From JAGDZR01 sp049115695 (GTDB lineage: Bacteria > Bacteroidota > Bacteroidia > Cytophagales > Cyclobacteriaceae): 64,000 bases of DNA. The notes beneath the pieces were generated by a model. That model saw nothing but the letters and a program-made list of their open reading frames with translations, searched no databases and was not told where the DNA came from. The position numbers were made by a program, and so were the translations under genes. This document shows positions 41,156 to 49,500 of this stretch, piece by piece. The stretch is taken from contig JAGDZR010000006.1 in NCBI GenBank assembly GCA_049115695.1, positions 186,001 to 250,000 on the forward strand. The letters run 5' to 3'. Position 1 is the first letter of the stretch, and every line of letters starts with the position of its first letter.

Positions 41156-42286
41156 ATGGAATCAAATACTTCAGCATTGAGCCCAAATATCGTTTCAGAT
41201 GATTTCATGCCCATTAATGGGACTGATTACGTCGAAATGTATGTTAGTAATTCTAAGCAGGCTGCACATTTTTACAAATCCGCATTTGGTTTCCGATCTT
41301 TAGCGTACCAAGGTCTGGAAACTGGCAGCAAGGATCGGGAATCATATGTGGTAATTCAGGATAAAATCAGATTAGTGCTTACTTCTCCATTAAAGAGTGG
41401 TACTGATATAGGTCGTCACATTGATAAACATGGCGATGGCGTCAAAGTCACCGCACTATGGGTAGATGATGCCACCTATGCTTATGAACAAGCTGTCCAG
41501 AGAGGCGCAAAATCCTTTTTAGCTCCTGTTAAGGAATCAGATGAGCATGGCTATGTGATAAAATCAGGTATCTATACTTATGGTGAGGTAATACACATGT
41601 TCATTGAGCGAAGCAACTATGATGGCATTTTCTTACCAGGATTCTCAGAATGGAACCCTGCCTATTCTCCAGAGCCAGTTGGGTTGAAATTTGTCGATCA
41701 TATGGTCGGAAATGTGGACATAGGACGAATGAATTACTGGGTAGAGTTTTATGAAAAAGTTTTAGGATTCAAGCAAATCCTTTCGTTCGACGACAAGGAC
41801 ATATCTACCGACTTCACTGCCCTGATGAGTAAAGTCATGAGTAATGGCAATGGTCGCATCAAATTCCCAATCAACGAGCCAGCTCCAGGTAAAAAGAAAT
41901 CACAAGTTGAGGAATACCTGGATTTCTATGAAGGTGAGGGTGTTCAGCACATCGCGGTGGCTACTGATAATATCATCGAGACAGTTACAGCGCTTAGAGA
42001 TCGAGGAGTAGAGTTCCTTAGGGTTCCTACATCCTATTATGAGGTGCTTTCGGAACGTGTTGGTGAGATTGATGAACCCATAGATGCACTTTCTGAACTC
42101 GGGATTCTCGTTGACAGAGATGATGAGGGCTATCTCTTACAGATTTTCACCAAGACGGTTCAGGCACGACCTACCATGTTTTTTGAAATCATTCAACGCA
42201 AAGGGGCTACTTCATTCGGAAAGGGAAATTTTAAGGCGTTGTTTGAAGCGTTGGAAAGAGAACAGGAAAAAAGGGGAACGCTATAA
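41156..42286 (+). CDS. hpd: 4-hydroxyphenylpyruvate dioxygenase
   Basis: A 376-residue non-haem iron dioxygenase that turns 4-hydroxyphenylpyruvate into homogentisate in tyrosine breakdown. Both VOC halves are seen: residues about 15-160 (NGTDYVEMYVSNSKQAAHFY) and about 170-360. The iron ligands fall in FVDHMVGNV, GVQHIAVATDNI and MFFEIIQRKG. I place the start at the ATG at 41156 (MESNTSALSP) because the promoter lies upstream of it and the longer frame adds an unconserved hydrophobic stretch; ATG at 41147 is also possible. No homogentisate dioxygenase or fumarylacetoacetase gene is in the window. Confidence 0.94.
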   Translation: MESNTSALSPNIVSDDFMPINGTDYVEMYVSNSKQAAHFYKSAFGFRSLAYQGLETGSKDRESYVVIQDKIRLVLTSPLKSGTDIGRHIDKHGDGVKVTALWVDDATYAYEQAVQRGAKSFLAPVKESDEHGYVIKSGIYTYGEVIHMFIERSNYDGIFLPGFSEWNPAYSPEPVGLKFVDHMVGNVDIGRMNYWVEFYEKVLGFKQILSFDDKDISTDFTALMSKVMSNGNGRIKFPINEPAPGKKKSQVEEYLDFYEGEGVQHIAVATDNIIETVTALRDRGVEFLRVPTSYYEVLSERVGEIDEPIDALSELGILVDRDDEGYLLQIFTKTVQARPTMFFEIIQRKGATSFGKGNFKALFEALEREQEKRGTL

Positions 42287-42288
42287 GC

Positions 42289-42711
42289 TCATTGAGTGTA
42301 GTTGTTGAATATTTTATCCAGTGCAACAACTAATGCATCATATTCAAGCATAGATAAATCTTTACATCCGCGTTCTCGAGATGCTATTACGATCGGCATT
42401 GCTTTGTTAACCAGCTGTTCACCTCCAACTGTTAGGTTTATCTGCCACTTGCGTCTGTCATCCGTGGATTCTCGTTTGACATATCCTTTCTTTGCCAGTA
42501 AATCAATAATCCTCGAAACAGTAGGCTTGTCTCGAAAGCTGTGGTGAGCCAGTTCAGACTGATACTGGGCTCCCTCGTCCGATAGCCTTGACAAAATAAC
42601 CCACTGCTCTGGAGTCAAATCAAGGTTTGCTTCCTTAAAGCGATTGAGCAAGTCCTGACGTACAGCTTTATATGTTCGATCGATAAATGATCCAATCTCT
42701 CTGGGCTCCAT
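42289..42711 (-). CDS. MarR family transcriptional regulator
   Basis: A 140-residue winged-helix regulator. The core is LTPEQWVILSRLSDEGAQYQSELAHHSFRDKPTVSRIIDLLAKKGYVKRESTDDRRKWQINLT, showing the recognition helix and the DDRR wing motif of MarR. Its start overlaps the stop of the SLC12-like transporter gene by one base (TAATG), so it is likely co-transcribed with it. It converges with the dioxygenase gene with two bases between stops. The ligand and targets are unknown; regulation of its neighbours is plausible. Confidence 0.92.
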   Translation of the reverse strand: MEPREIGSFIDRTYKAVRQDLLNRFKEANLDLTPEQWVILSRLSDEGAQYQSELAHHSFRDKPTVSRIIDLLAKKGYVKRESTDDRRKWQINLTVGGEQLVNKAMPIVIASRERGCKDLSMLEYDALVVALDKIFNNYTQ

Positions 42712-44936
42712 TATTTAATCTCCTTTTCTTGCTGAGCGTTAACGAATAGAATATTTCCAATACCTTCATATCCTTGGAAAATGCCGGCACCAAGCTGTTT
42801 AATTGCCTCACTTCGAAATCCAATGATCGTCAGATCCGCAGACTTGGAAGTATCACGGATGATTTCCTTTTCACTCTTTTTCTTGGAGTCCTCTGAAATC
42901 AACTGAATATTATTTGCGGAAATAGGCAACCTTCCTTCTTCTGTCAGTTTCAGTAAATTAATTCTCTGTTCTTCAGCAGAGTCTTTGGGGTAGATTGCGA
43001 ATATCTTGATCACTGCCTTTTTCCACTCGGGGTGCCCCATGATTACATATCCCAGCAATATCATCAGGTTGGCATTTTCAAAGTCACTACTTGTGATCCA
43101 AATGTGAATTTCCCTTCGATAACCAAAACTCTTTTCTGTACTGGCCAGTACGCAGATATCAAAATCGGCAGATCTAACCAACGGGATGTTCTCCAGGATA
43201 TCGGTCGTCGATTCGTCTGTCATTCTCGAAAACTCAAACAAGAACATATTGCTCTCCTTTCCAGAAATACTGGGCAGTTGCAGGGCCTGCGCTATTGCTG
43301 TGGTGTATGAAGGCGATATCATCGTATCCATGTACACATTGCTCCTGACATCTCCAGCCATTTTGATCAATACAGCGAGCTCCTTTTTAGCTTTCAGGTT
43401 GGCCTCTCGAGAAAAGTAACCTTTGATAAAGGAGATATAGGTGCCAAAACCATAGCGATGCGACATCCACCTCAACAAATCGAAATCAGAATGTCGAATG
43501 AATGCATTCTTTGAAATACAGATGATTGAAGGTCTCCAATCAGCTTCATCTTCCTTCTCTGATTTTTGAAGGAATATTTGAAGCTTACGTGAAATCTGAA
43601 ATATTACACCCTGAAAAATTTTTGCCAAACCTCGCTTATCATCATTGACACGGGTGATGACAATGTAAATCACAACCATGATAGAAAGCGAAAAGAATGC
43701 ATATGAGGCGTTCATACTAAACATCAGGTAAAAACACATAATCGCCCCAACCAGTGAAAAATACCATTTGGATCGAAATGCAGGTCGGTAGGAAGGATCA
43801 GCCGCGAAATGATGGAGGAATGAAATCAAACAAATGGCACCATATGTCACCATGAAAAACATGGATATAATTTCGGCCACAAAATCAATATTTCCCATCG
43901 CCACAAAGACCAGCGCTACCAGACTACTTACCAGTATGCCATTCACCGGTTCCTGAGTGCGTTTTGATCCTTTTTCAAGCCATTGATTAAGATTTGTAAA
44001 CCCAAATACTTTGTCCTTGGCAAGTGCCTGTAAAGTACGGGGAGCTACCATTATCGATCCCATGGCTGAAGACAATGTGGCCGCAATCAGTCCCAAGGGA
44101 ACGATCGGACCCCATATGGCGATTTTGCTCATTATCAACTGATCATTGGCCAGGTCATCCGGACTTGCTGATACGTTTAATTTGAAAGCTGCAACCAAAT
44201 AAATAATCATACCTGCCAAAGTTGCGAGGATTGTTCCCGCAGGAATTGATTTCTTAGGATCTTTAAGATCACCAGACAATCCAACTCCAGCGGCCATACC
44301 AGTGAAGGCCGGGAAAATGATGGCAAATACATAGAAAAAGCTATCACCGCTTGGCACCATTCGAATGAAATCAACAGCATGAGTTGCCTCATACTCAGTG
44401 TGCCCCATAAAAAACATCGCAATAGAAACGAAAAGAATCAACGCTACTCCGTATAGGGCTTTCATGCCAAGGTCAGCTCCTTTGACCAACATTAGTACAC
44501 TGATAAACACTGTAACGGGAATACTCACCAATCTCTTATCAGAGAGGTTCAATCCATACTCAGCATTGACATAAGCAAAAACGGGATCAAATGCTTCTGC
44601 ACAGGCGATAATGTAAAATGCAACAGATATTGCCTGAGAAAGATATAAGGTGACACCAATGGCTGCACCAATATTGATACCAAATGAGCGGGAAATGATG
44701 TAGTAAACTCCTCCTCCTTCAACCTTTTGATTGGTGGCAATTTCGGCCACCGCCAATGCAGTAGGTATGGTCACCAAATGACCGATCACGACGATACCAA
44801 TTGTACCAAGCAACCCAACATTCCCTACAGCATAACCAAACCTTAGAAACAGGATCGCACCAAGAATAGTAGTCAAGGTGGTCATAAAGACCGGCAATGT
44901 GCCAAAATTTGCCTTTTGCGATTCGAGTTTATTCAT
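42711..44936 (-). CDS. SLC12-like cation-chloride cotransporter / APC superfamily permease
   Basis: A 741-residue membrane protein with about twelve hydrophobic segments in residues 15-430 and a long cytoplasmic C-terminus. The SLC12 features are LGAILFLRFGYAVGNVGLLG in the first segment, EGGGVYYIISRSFGINIGAAIG, PAFTGMAAGVGLSGDLKDPKKSIPAGT and MVAPRTLQALAKDKVFGF. The C-terminal part (about 455-741) resembles the UspA-like/SLC12 regulatory domain (SIICISKNAFIR and DLTIIGFRS). It is listed in related genomes as Na-K-Cl cotransporter or amino-acid permease; ion transport is the better guess. Co-transcribed with the MarR gene. Confidence 0.87.
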   Translation of the reverse strand: MNKLESQKANFGTLPVFMTTLTTILGAILFLRFGYAVGNVGLLGTIGIVVIGHLVTIPTALAVAEIATNQKVEGGGVYYIISRSFGINIGAAIGVTLYLSQAISVAFYIIACAEAFDPVFAYVNAEYGLNLSDKRLVSIPVTVFISVLMLVKGADLGMKALYGVALILFVSIAMFFMGHTEYEATHAVDFIRMVPSGDSFFYVFAIIFPAFTGMAAGVGLSGDLKDPKKSIPAGTILATLAGMIIYLVAAFKLNVSASPDDLANDQLIMSKIAIWGPIVPLGLIAATLSSAMGSIMVAPRTLQALAKDKVFGFTNLNQWLEKGSKRTQEPVNGILVSSLVALVFVAMGNIDFVAEIISMFFMVTYGAICLISFLHHFAADPSYRPAFRSKWYFSLVGAIMCFYLMFSMNASYAFFSLSIMVVIYIVITRVNDDKRGLAKIFQGVIFQISRKLQIFLQKSEKEDEADWRPSIICISKNAFIRHSDFDLLRWMSHRYGFGTYISFIKGYFSREANLKAKKELAVLIKMAGDVRSNVYMDTMISPSYTTAIAQALQLPSISGKESNMFLFEFSRMTDESTTDILENIPLVRSADFDICVLASTEKSFGYRREIHIWITSSDFENANLMILLGYVIMGHPEWKKAVIKIFAIYPKDSAEEQRINLLKLTEEGRLPISANNIQLISEDSKKKSEKEIIRDTSKSADLTIIGFRSEAIKQLGAGIFQGYEGIGNILFVNAQQEKEIK

Positions 44937-45060
44937 TTAGCCAATTTTTGCCTGATAGCTCATGACGCTTTTTTACAAAAAAAACACCATTCTCTCGTAC
45001 TACTTCTTTCAATCCTGTCAAGATAGCAGTAATTAGCATAGTAAACCTAACGGATTAATC

Positions 45061-45978
45061 ATGGCTCGTCTATTTTTAGTGATTTTCATGGCTACCTTAA
45101 CATCTTCAATGTTTGCTCAGGATATTGTACTTCCAGTTTGGACTAAAGAAAACATACCTTTTTCAAATGGGCAATTCGATGATCCAGAAATAAATGAAAA
45201 AGGTTATCCAATCAATGTCCAATGGCCCGAAATGTTTGTTTATCAGCCGGATCCCATTTTAGCAACCGGGACAGTTGTTATTATTTGCCCCGGAGGAGGT
45301 TATTGGGTTGAAGCCATACAACACGAAGGCCATGACATAGCCAAATGGTTGAATGATCAGGGGGTTACAGCTGTAGTACTTAAGTACCGCTTACCAACGG
45401 CAAAAAATCTAACAAGTAAATCTGAAGCTCCGCTGGCAGATGTTCAACGTGCCATCCGGACAGTTCGTTCCAAGTCTGCCGAATGGGGAATCAAGAAAAA
45501 TAAAATAGGTATCATGGGTTTCTCAGCTGGAGGTCACCTTGCCTCAACCGCTGGTACTCATTATGACAATGGCAATAGTACCGCTAAAGATGTCATTGAA
45601 CGAGAAAGTTGTCGACCTGATTTTCAAATACTCATCTATCCTGTTATTTCATTCAGTGAGGAATACGAACATGAGGGTTCACGAAAAGCGCTTATCGGAG
45701 ACGATCCGTCTGAGAAACAGAAGCTATATTACTCTGCAGAGAAGAACGTCACAAAAGATACACCTCCGGCATTCTTATTGAGCACATCTGATGACCCAAT
45801 CAGCTCGCTTAACGCATTGGAGTTATACAAGGCAATGAAAAACATGGAAGTGAAGTGTGAACTTCATATTTATGAAGAAGGCGGGCATGGTTATGGGTTA
45901 GGACGTGGAGAGATGGCTGTCAATTCCTGGCCGTTGCGTTGTAGAGAATGGATGATCGGACAGGGACTTATTTACTAA
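45061..45978 (+). CDS. Secreted alpha/beta-hydrolase esterase (BD-FAE / acetylxylan-esterase-like)
   Basis: A 305-residue exported hydrolase; signal peptide MARLFLVIFMATLTSSMFAQ. The oxyanion-hole motif is IICPGGGYWVEA, the nucleophile is in IGIMGFSAGGHLAST, the acid in LLSTSDDPISSLN and the histidine in YEEGGHGYGLG. The YRLP and DVQRAIRTVRS blocks are typical of the BD-FAE/pectin-acetylesterase-like group that removes acyl groups from polysaccharides. It begins a plus-strand group that continues with an exported TIM-barrel isomerase. Confidence 0.9.
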   Translation: MARLFLVIFMATLTSSMFAQDIVLPVWTKENIPFSNGQFDDPEINEKGYPINVQWPEMFVYQPDPILATGTVVIICPGGGYWVEAIQHEGHDIAKWLNDQGVTAVVLKYRLPTAKNLTSKSEAPLADVQRAIRTVRSKSAEWGIKKNKIGIMGFSAGGHLASTAGTHYDNGNSTAKDVIERESCRPDFQILIYPVISFSEEYEHEGSRKALIGDDPSEKQKLYYSAEKNVTKDTPPAFLLSTSDDPISSLNALELYKAMKNMEVKCELHIYEEGGHGYGLGRGEMAVNSWPLRCREWMIGQGLIY

Positions 45979-46013
45979 TTAATCGATTATAGTTTAATCA
46001 AAATTGAACAAGA

Positions 46014-46922
46014 ATGGATAGAAGAAAATTTTTAAGAAACGGGTCACTCGCAGCTATGATAGCACCTACTGTAGTGCAACAAGTAAGTGCCAGTCCAAAA
46101 CAAAAAAAGTTTAACCTGAAGTATGCTCCACACCTGGGGATGTTCAAGCATCATGCGGGTGATGACCCTGTCGATCAGCTCAATTTCATGGCTGATCAGG
46201 GATTCACAGCTTTTGAGGATAATGGCATGAAGGGTCGTTCACTGGATACCCAGAAAGCCATGGCAGCCACAATGGAAAAGAGCGGAATTGAAATGGGTGT
46301 ATTTGTGGCTCATACGATCTACTGGCAGAAGGCAAGTCTTACCACAGGGAATCAGGATTCACGCGACGAATTTCTTAAAGAGATCAAAGAGTCAGTGGAA
46401 GTTGCGAAAAGAGTCAATGCAAAATGGATGACCGTAGTACCCGGACATCTCGATCTTAAGCAGGACATGGGGTATCAAACCTCTAATGTGGTTGAATCGC
46501 TCAAGCAAGCCTCCGCCATATTAGAACCGCACAACCTTACCATGGTGTTGGAGCCATTAAATTTCATCAATCATCCTGGTCTATTTTTGACCAAAGCAGC
46601 TCAGGCTTTCTCCGTATGCAAGGCAGTTGATAGTCCCTCATGCAAGATCTTATTTGACATTTATCATCAGCAAATACAGGAAGGGAACCTGATTCGAAAC
46701 ATCGAAAATACCTGGGATGAGACTGCATATTATCAGATTGGTGATAACCCTGGAAGAAAGGAACCCACGACAGGTGAGATCAACTACAAGAATGTATTCA
46801 AGACCATTCATTCAAAAGGTTTTGATGGCATATTGGGCATGGAGCACGGTAACTTCTATAAAGGCAAAGAAGGAGAACAAAAGCTGCTAGCAGCTTACCG
46901 TGAAACAGATAAGTTTATCTAG
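46014..46922 (+). CDS. Tat-exported hydroxypyruvate isomerase-like TIM-barrel protein
   Basis: A 302-residue protein with a Tat signal, MDRRKFLRNGSLAAMIAPTVV, followed by an AP-endonuclease-type TIM barrel. Family blocks are HLGMFKHHAGDDPVDQLNFMADQGFTAFEDNGM, WMTVVPGHLD, MVLEPLNFINHPGLFLTKAAQAF, ILFDIYHQQIQEGNLIRNI, IGDNPGRKEPTTGEINY and GILGMEHGNF. The metal-binding glutamates and histidines of Hyi-type isomerases are in these segments. A sugar-isomerase or epimerase role outside the cytoplasm is likely but the substrate is unknown. The next gene overlaps its end by 23 bases. Confidence 0.88.
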   Translation: MDRRKFLRNGSLAAMIAPTVVQQVSASPKQKKFNLKYAPHLGMFKHHAGDDPVDQLNFMADQGFTAFEDNGMKGRSLDTQKAMAATMEKSGIEMGVFVAHTIYWQKASLTTGNQDSRDEFLKEIKESVEVAKRVNAKWMTVVPGHLDLKQDMGYQTSNVVESLKQASAILEPHNLTMVLEPLNFINHPGLFLTKAAQAFSVCKAVDSPSCKILFDIYHQQIQEGNLIRNIENTWDETAYYQIGDNPGRKEPTTGEINYKNVFKTIHSKGFDGILGMEHGNFYKGKEGEQKLLAAYRETDKFI

Positions 46923-47664
46923 CATTTTCCAATGCGCTGTAAAAAAACAGGTTGGTGAAATCAGACTTGGTGAATATCTTGGTCATGTGAATAAGAATGG
47001 GATATTCATAGCGCTGGCCTGGCCTGAAACCAGTGTTATCAGAGAGGGCAAATGGTATGACCCCTTGATGAAATTGATTGGTGTAATCAAAGCTGATCAC
47101 TACAAGGTCGGTCATGCTGCGATGCTGCTGATTAATCAATCTACTGGCGACATTCGATATTTTGACTTTGGCCGTTATCATACACCCTATCAGTATGGAC
47201 GGGTTAGAGATCAGGAAACTGATCCGGAATTGACCATTTCTGCTAAAGCAAAATTTCAAGACGCGACCATAACCAATCTGGAAGCAATACTCATTGACCT
47301 GCAGCACAACAAAGCTTGTCACGGTGATGGTCCCATGATCTGCTCAATGTATGACGGTATTGACTATGATGTTGCCTTTCGCTTTGCCAAACGAATGCAG
47401 TTGAAGGGGGCGATTAAATATGGCCCCCTCGAACCTCTGGGAACCAATTGTTCCAGATTTGTAGCAGCGGCTGCTCGACACAGTATTAGTCACCCATTGG
47501 TGAAATTCCTTATTAAATTCCCATATACGTTTTCGGCAACTCCAAAATTCAATCTCAGGATTATTAATAATCAACAGCGCGTATGGGTAATTGATCGTGG
47601 ACAAGTCCATACTCACGACAGCTCGCTACGTAATTTGATAGGCAGCACATATGAAACTAGGTAA
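46900..47664 (+). CDS. Candidate permuted papain-like (NlpC/P60-related) protein, uncharacterised
   Basis: A 254-residue soluble protein starting with GTG. No family is recognised with certainty. KVGHAAMLLINQSTGDIRYFDFGRY (H72) followed much later by PLGTNCSRFVAAAARH (C184) has the order His-then-Cys seen in circularly permuted NlpC/P60 enzymes such as YiiX/YebB; this is my inference from motif order. A conserved-looking block YHTPYQYGRVRDQETDPEL lies between. It overlaps the isomerase gene by 23 bases and the next small gene by 14, so all three are translationally coupled. Confidence 0.7.
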   Translation: MKQISLSSIFQCAVKKQVGEIRLGEYLGHVNKNGIFIALAWPETSVIREGKWYDPLMKLIGVIKADHYKVGHAAMLLINQSTGDIRYFDFGRYHTPYQYGRVRDQETDPELTISAKAKFQDATITNLEAILIDLQHNKACHGDGPMICSMYDGIDYDVAFRFAKRMQLKGAIKYGPLEPLGTNCSRFVAAAARHSISHPLVKFLIKFPYTFSATPKFNLRIINNQQRVWVIDRGQVHTHDSSLRNLIGSTYETR

Positions 47665-47941
47665 GTTTGACCCACCGATACAAGCACCCAATGTACCTAA
47701 TAAAGCCAAATGGCTGGGTGGTCAGGGAGCGGGTTCCTGGTTTTACATTGACGCAGTTGAAGGCCTCATTTTCAACATCACCAGATTTTCACCAGATGGG
47801 ATAATCGAATGTCAAAGGAATTTTGAATTAACGGAGAGTGGGTTTGACATCAACGCTTCCTACAAATTGACCTACCTCTCACATTGTTTAGAAGTACGGG
47901 TACTTCAAAACAACCAAATGCACATATTCAAGGCAATCTAG
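47651..47941 (+). CDS. Small conserved protein, partner of the preceding gene
   Basis: A 96-residue protein of beta-strand character, with AKWLGGQGAGSWFYIDAVEGLIFNITRFSPDGIIECQRNFEL and YKLTYLSHCLEVRVLQNNQ. I recall similar short sequences in Bacteroidota (possibly DUF6695), with no function. It overlaps the preceding gene by 14 bases, which suggests the two proteins act together. No signal peptide or membrane segment is present. The ORF ends 42 bases from the stop of the convergent mutarotase gene. Confidence 0.75.
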   Translation: MKLGKFDPPIQAPNVPNKAKWLGGQGAGSWFYIDAVEGLIFNITRFSPDGIIECQRNFELTESGFDINASYKLTYLSHCLEVRVLQNNQMHIFKAI

Positions 47942-47983
47942 ATTGATATCTAACTGTACATTCATTATTGAAACTTCCTCTTT

Positions 47984-49150
47984 TCAGTCAATCACACCAA
48001 ATTCATAAATGCTTTTGCTGTAATAAACTTCTCCACTGTCGAGAACGACGGATGGAAAGTTTGTCTGGTTGGGTGAATCTGGATAATGCTGTGTTTCCAG
48101 GCATAACCCAACGTGCTGATCAAGTTCTATTCCATCTCTAATCTTAATATCATCACTCAAAAAATTTCCTGAATAAAACTGTACGGCAGGTTCTGTTGTA
48201 AATACTTTCATCTGCCGTCCTGATTCAGGATGAGTTAAAATGGCGCCTAATTTCAGATTATCAGAATCATTAGAAAAAATCCAGCAATGATCAAACCCAT
48301 CCGTTCTGGTAAGCTGGTCATGTCGTTCATCAATCTTGTCACCAATTTTCGCAGCGGCTGTAAAATCAAAGGGTGTATCATCTACAGACTCCAACTGCCC
48401 GGTCGGAATGAGCGTTTCATCAACGGGCAGGAATTTATCAGCACGAATCTCCAGTAGATGTTCGTAGACTTCTTCTGTTGGATCTCCTGATAAATTAAAG
48501 TAACTATGATTAGTCAGGTTAACTACTGTTTGTGAATCAGTTGTCGCCCGGTACTCTATCCACAACTGATTTCGATTGTTGACCTGATAAGTTACTTCCA
48601 CTTTCAAATTCCCTGGATAACCTTCCTCCATATGTAGACTAACGCGTGAGAACCTCACCCCTGCTGATTCCAGTTCATGAAAGACTTCCGCTTCCCAGAC
48701 GTGCTTATCAAATCCCCGCTCGCCTCCATGCAAATGATGCTCATTTTCATTCGTACTGAGTTGATATTCCTGCTCCCGGAGCGTGAATTTACTTTGTGCT
48801 ATTCTATTGGCATATCGACCGATGATTGCGCCAAAATAATTCTTGTCACTGATGTATGCCTCCAGTTGATCATATCCAAGCACAACATTTTCAAACTGCC
48901 CGTTCTTATTAGGAACAGTGATCTCTGTTACGACACCTCCATAATTACTTACACGCACGATCATTCCATGACCATTTGTAATGGTAAATAGTTTGGCACG
49001 TTCATTCCCTACTCGACCCCAGTTCTGCTCTTTGACAATGGGGCGAAGTATCTTTTGAGGTGCAACTGGTTCATTTTTTTGATTTTGATCCTTCGTCGTT
49101 GAAGTGCAACCAAACATCACAACCACAATTATTGAAACTATCCTATACAT
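47984..49150 (-). CDS. Lipoprotein aldose 1-epimerase (galactose mutarotase)
   Basis: A 388-residue exported enzyme with lipobox VMFGC at residues 11-15, which places it on an envelope membrane rather than in the cytosol. Mutarotases interconvert alpha and beta anomers of aldoses. Family motifs: GRYANRIAQSKF, NEHHLHGGERGFDKHVWEAE, VVNLTNHSYFNLSG, DHCWIF (catalytic-site Asp/His region), and the catalytic glutamate in GLCLETQHYPDSPNQ. The N-terminal 30 residues after the cysteine are polar linker. It faces the isomerase/papain-like group, with which it may share carbohydrate processing. Confidence 0.93.
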   Translation of the reverse strand: MYRIVSIIVVVMFGCTSTTKDQNQKNEPVAPQKILRPIVKEQNWGRVGNERAKLFTITNGHGMIVRVSNYGGVVTEITVPNKNGQFENVVLGYDQLEAYISDKNYFGAIIGRYANRIAQSKFTLREQEYQLSTNENEHHLHGGERGFDKHVWEAEVFHELESAGVRFSRVSLHMEEGYPGNLKVEVTYQVNNRNQLWIEYRATTDSQTVVNLTNHSYFNLSGDPTEEVYEHLLEIRADKFLPVDETLIPTGQLESVDDTPFDFTAAAKIGDKIDERHDQLTRTDGFDHCWIFSNDSDNLKLGAILTHPESGRQMKVFTTEPAVQFYSGNFLSDDIKIRDGIELDQHVGLCLETQHYPDSPNQTNFPSVVLDSGEVYYSKSIYEFGVID

Positions 49151-49314
49151 AACTCATGCGTGCTTACTAGACAATTATACAGTGATAATAGTCTCACTAC
49201 CACAATAAATGGCAGGTTTGTGATATCATTTGTCAGGATTTTTGAAAGTGATCAAACTACTTTGGTCATGCTCTAAGGAAAATTGATTGTCGATTAATTT
49301 GATGATCATAAGCC
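49151..49314. other. Divergent intergenic stretch, possible short RNA
   Basis: No protein gene is seen between the mutarotase start and the orphan terminator that follows. A plus-strand RNA ending at 49348 could begin here. A -7-like GATTTTTG at 49237-49244 has TTTG 16 bases upstream, which is a weak match. Confidence 0.25.
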
Positions 49315-49348
49315 AATCCCCATAACAATTTGTTGTGGGGATTTTTTA
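49315..49348 (+). terminator. Strong plus-strand intrinsic terminator with no obvious upstream gene
   Basis: AATCCCCATAAC (49315-49326) pairs with GTTGTGGGGATT (49332-49343) with one T-G pair, followed by TTTTT. It lies in the divergent gap between the mutarotase and EF-G-like genes, so it must end some other plus-strand transcript. Confidence 0.75.
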
Positions 49349-49426
49349 TTCATGCCTGTTTGCGTTAGCCACTGACACAAATCACTTTTTCAATATCTCA
49401 TCAATGACTTAGGTTATTCTCAACGC

Positions 49427-49457
49427 TTGACTAACAATCTACCTTGTGGTAACTTTA
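49427..49457 (+). promoter_or_regulatory. Candidate promoter of the EF-G-like gene
   Basis: TTG (49427-49429), a 20-base spacer and TAACTTTA (one mismatch to TAnnTTTG). The ATG is 43 bases downstream. Confidence 0.45.
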
Positions 49458-49500
49458 ATAAGGGCTAATGCCTACTTTATTAACCTAAATACCACACACT

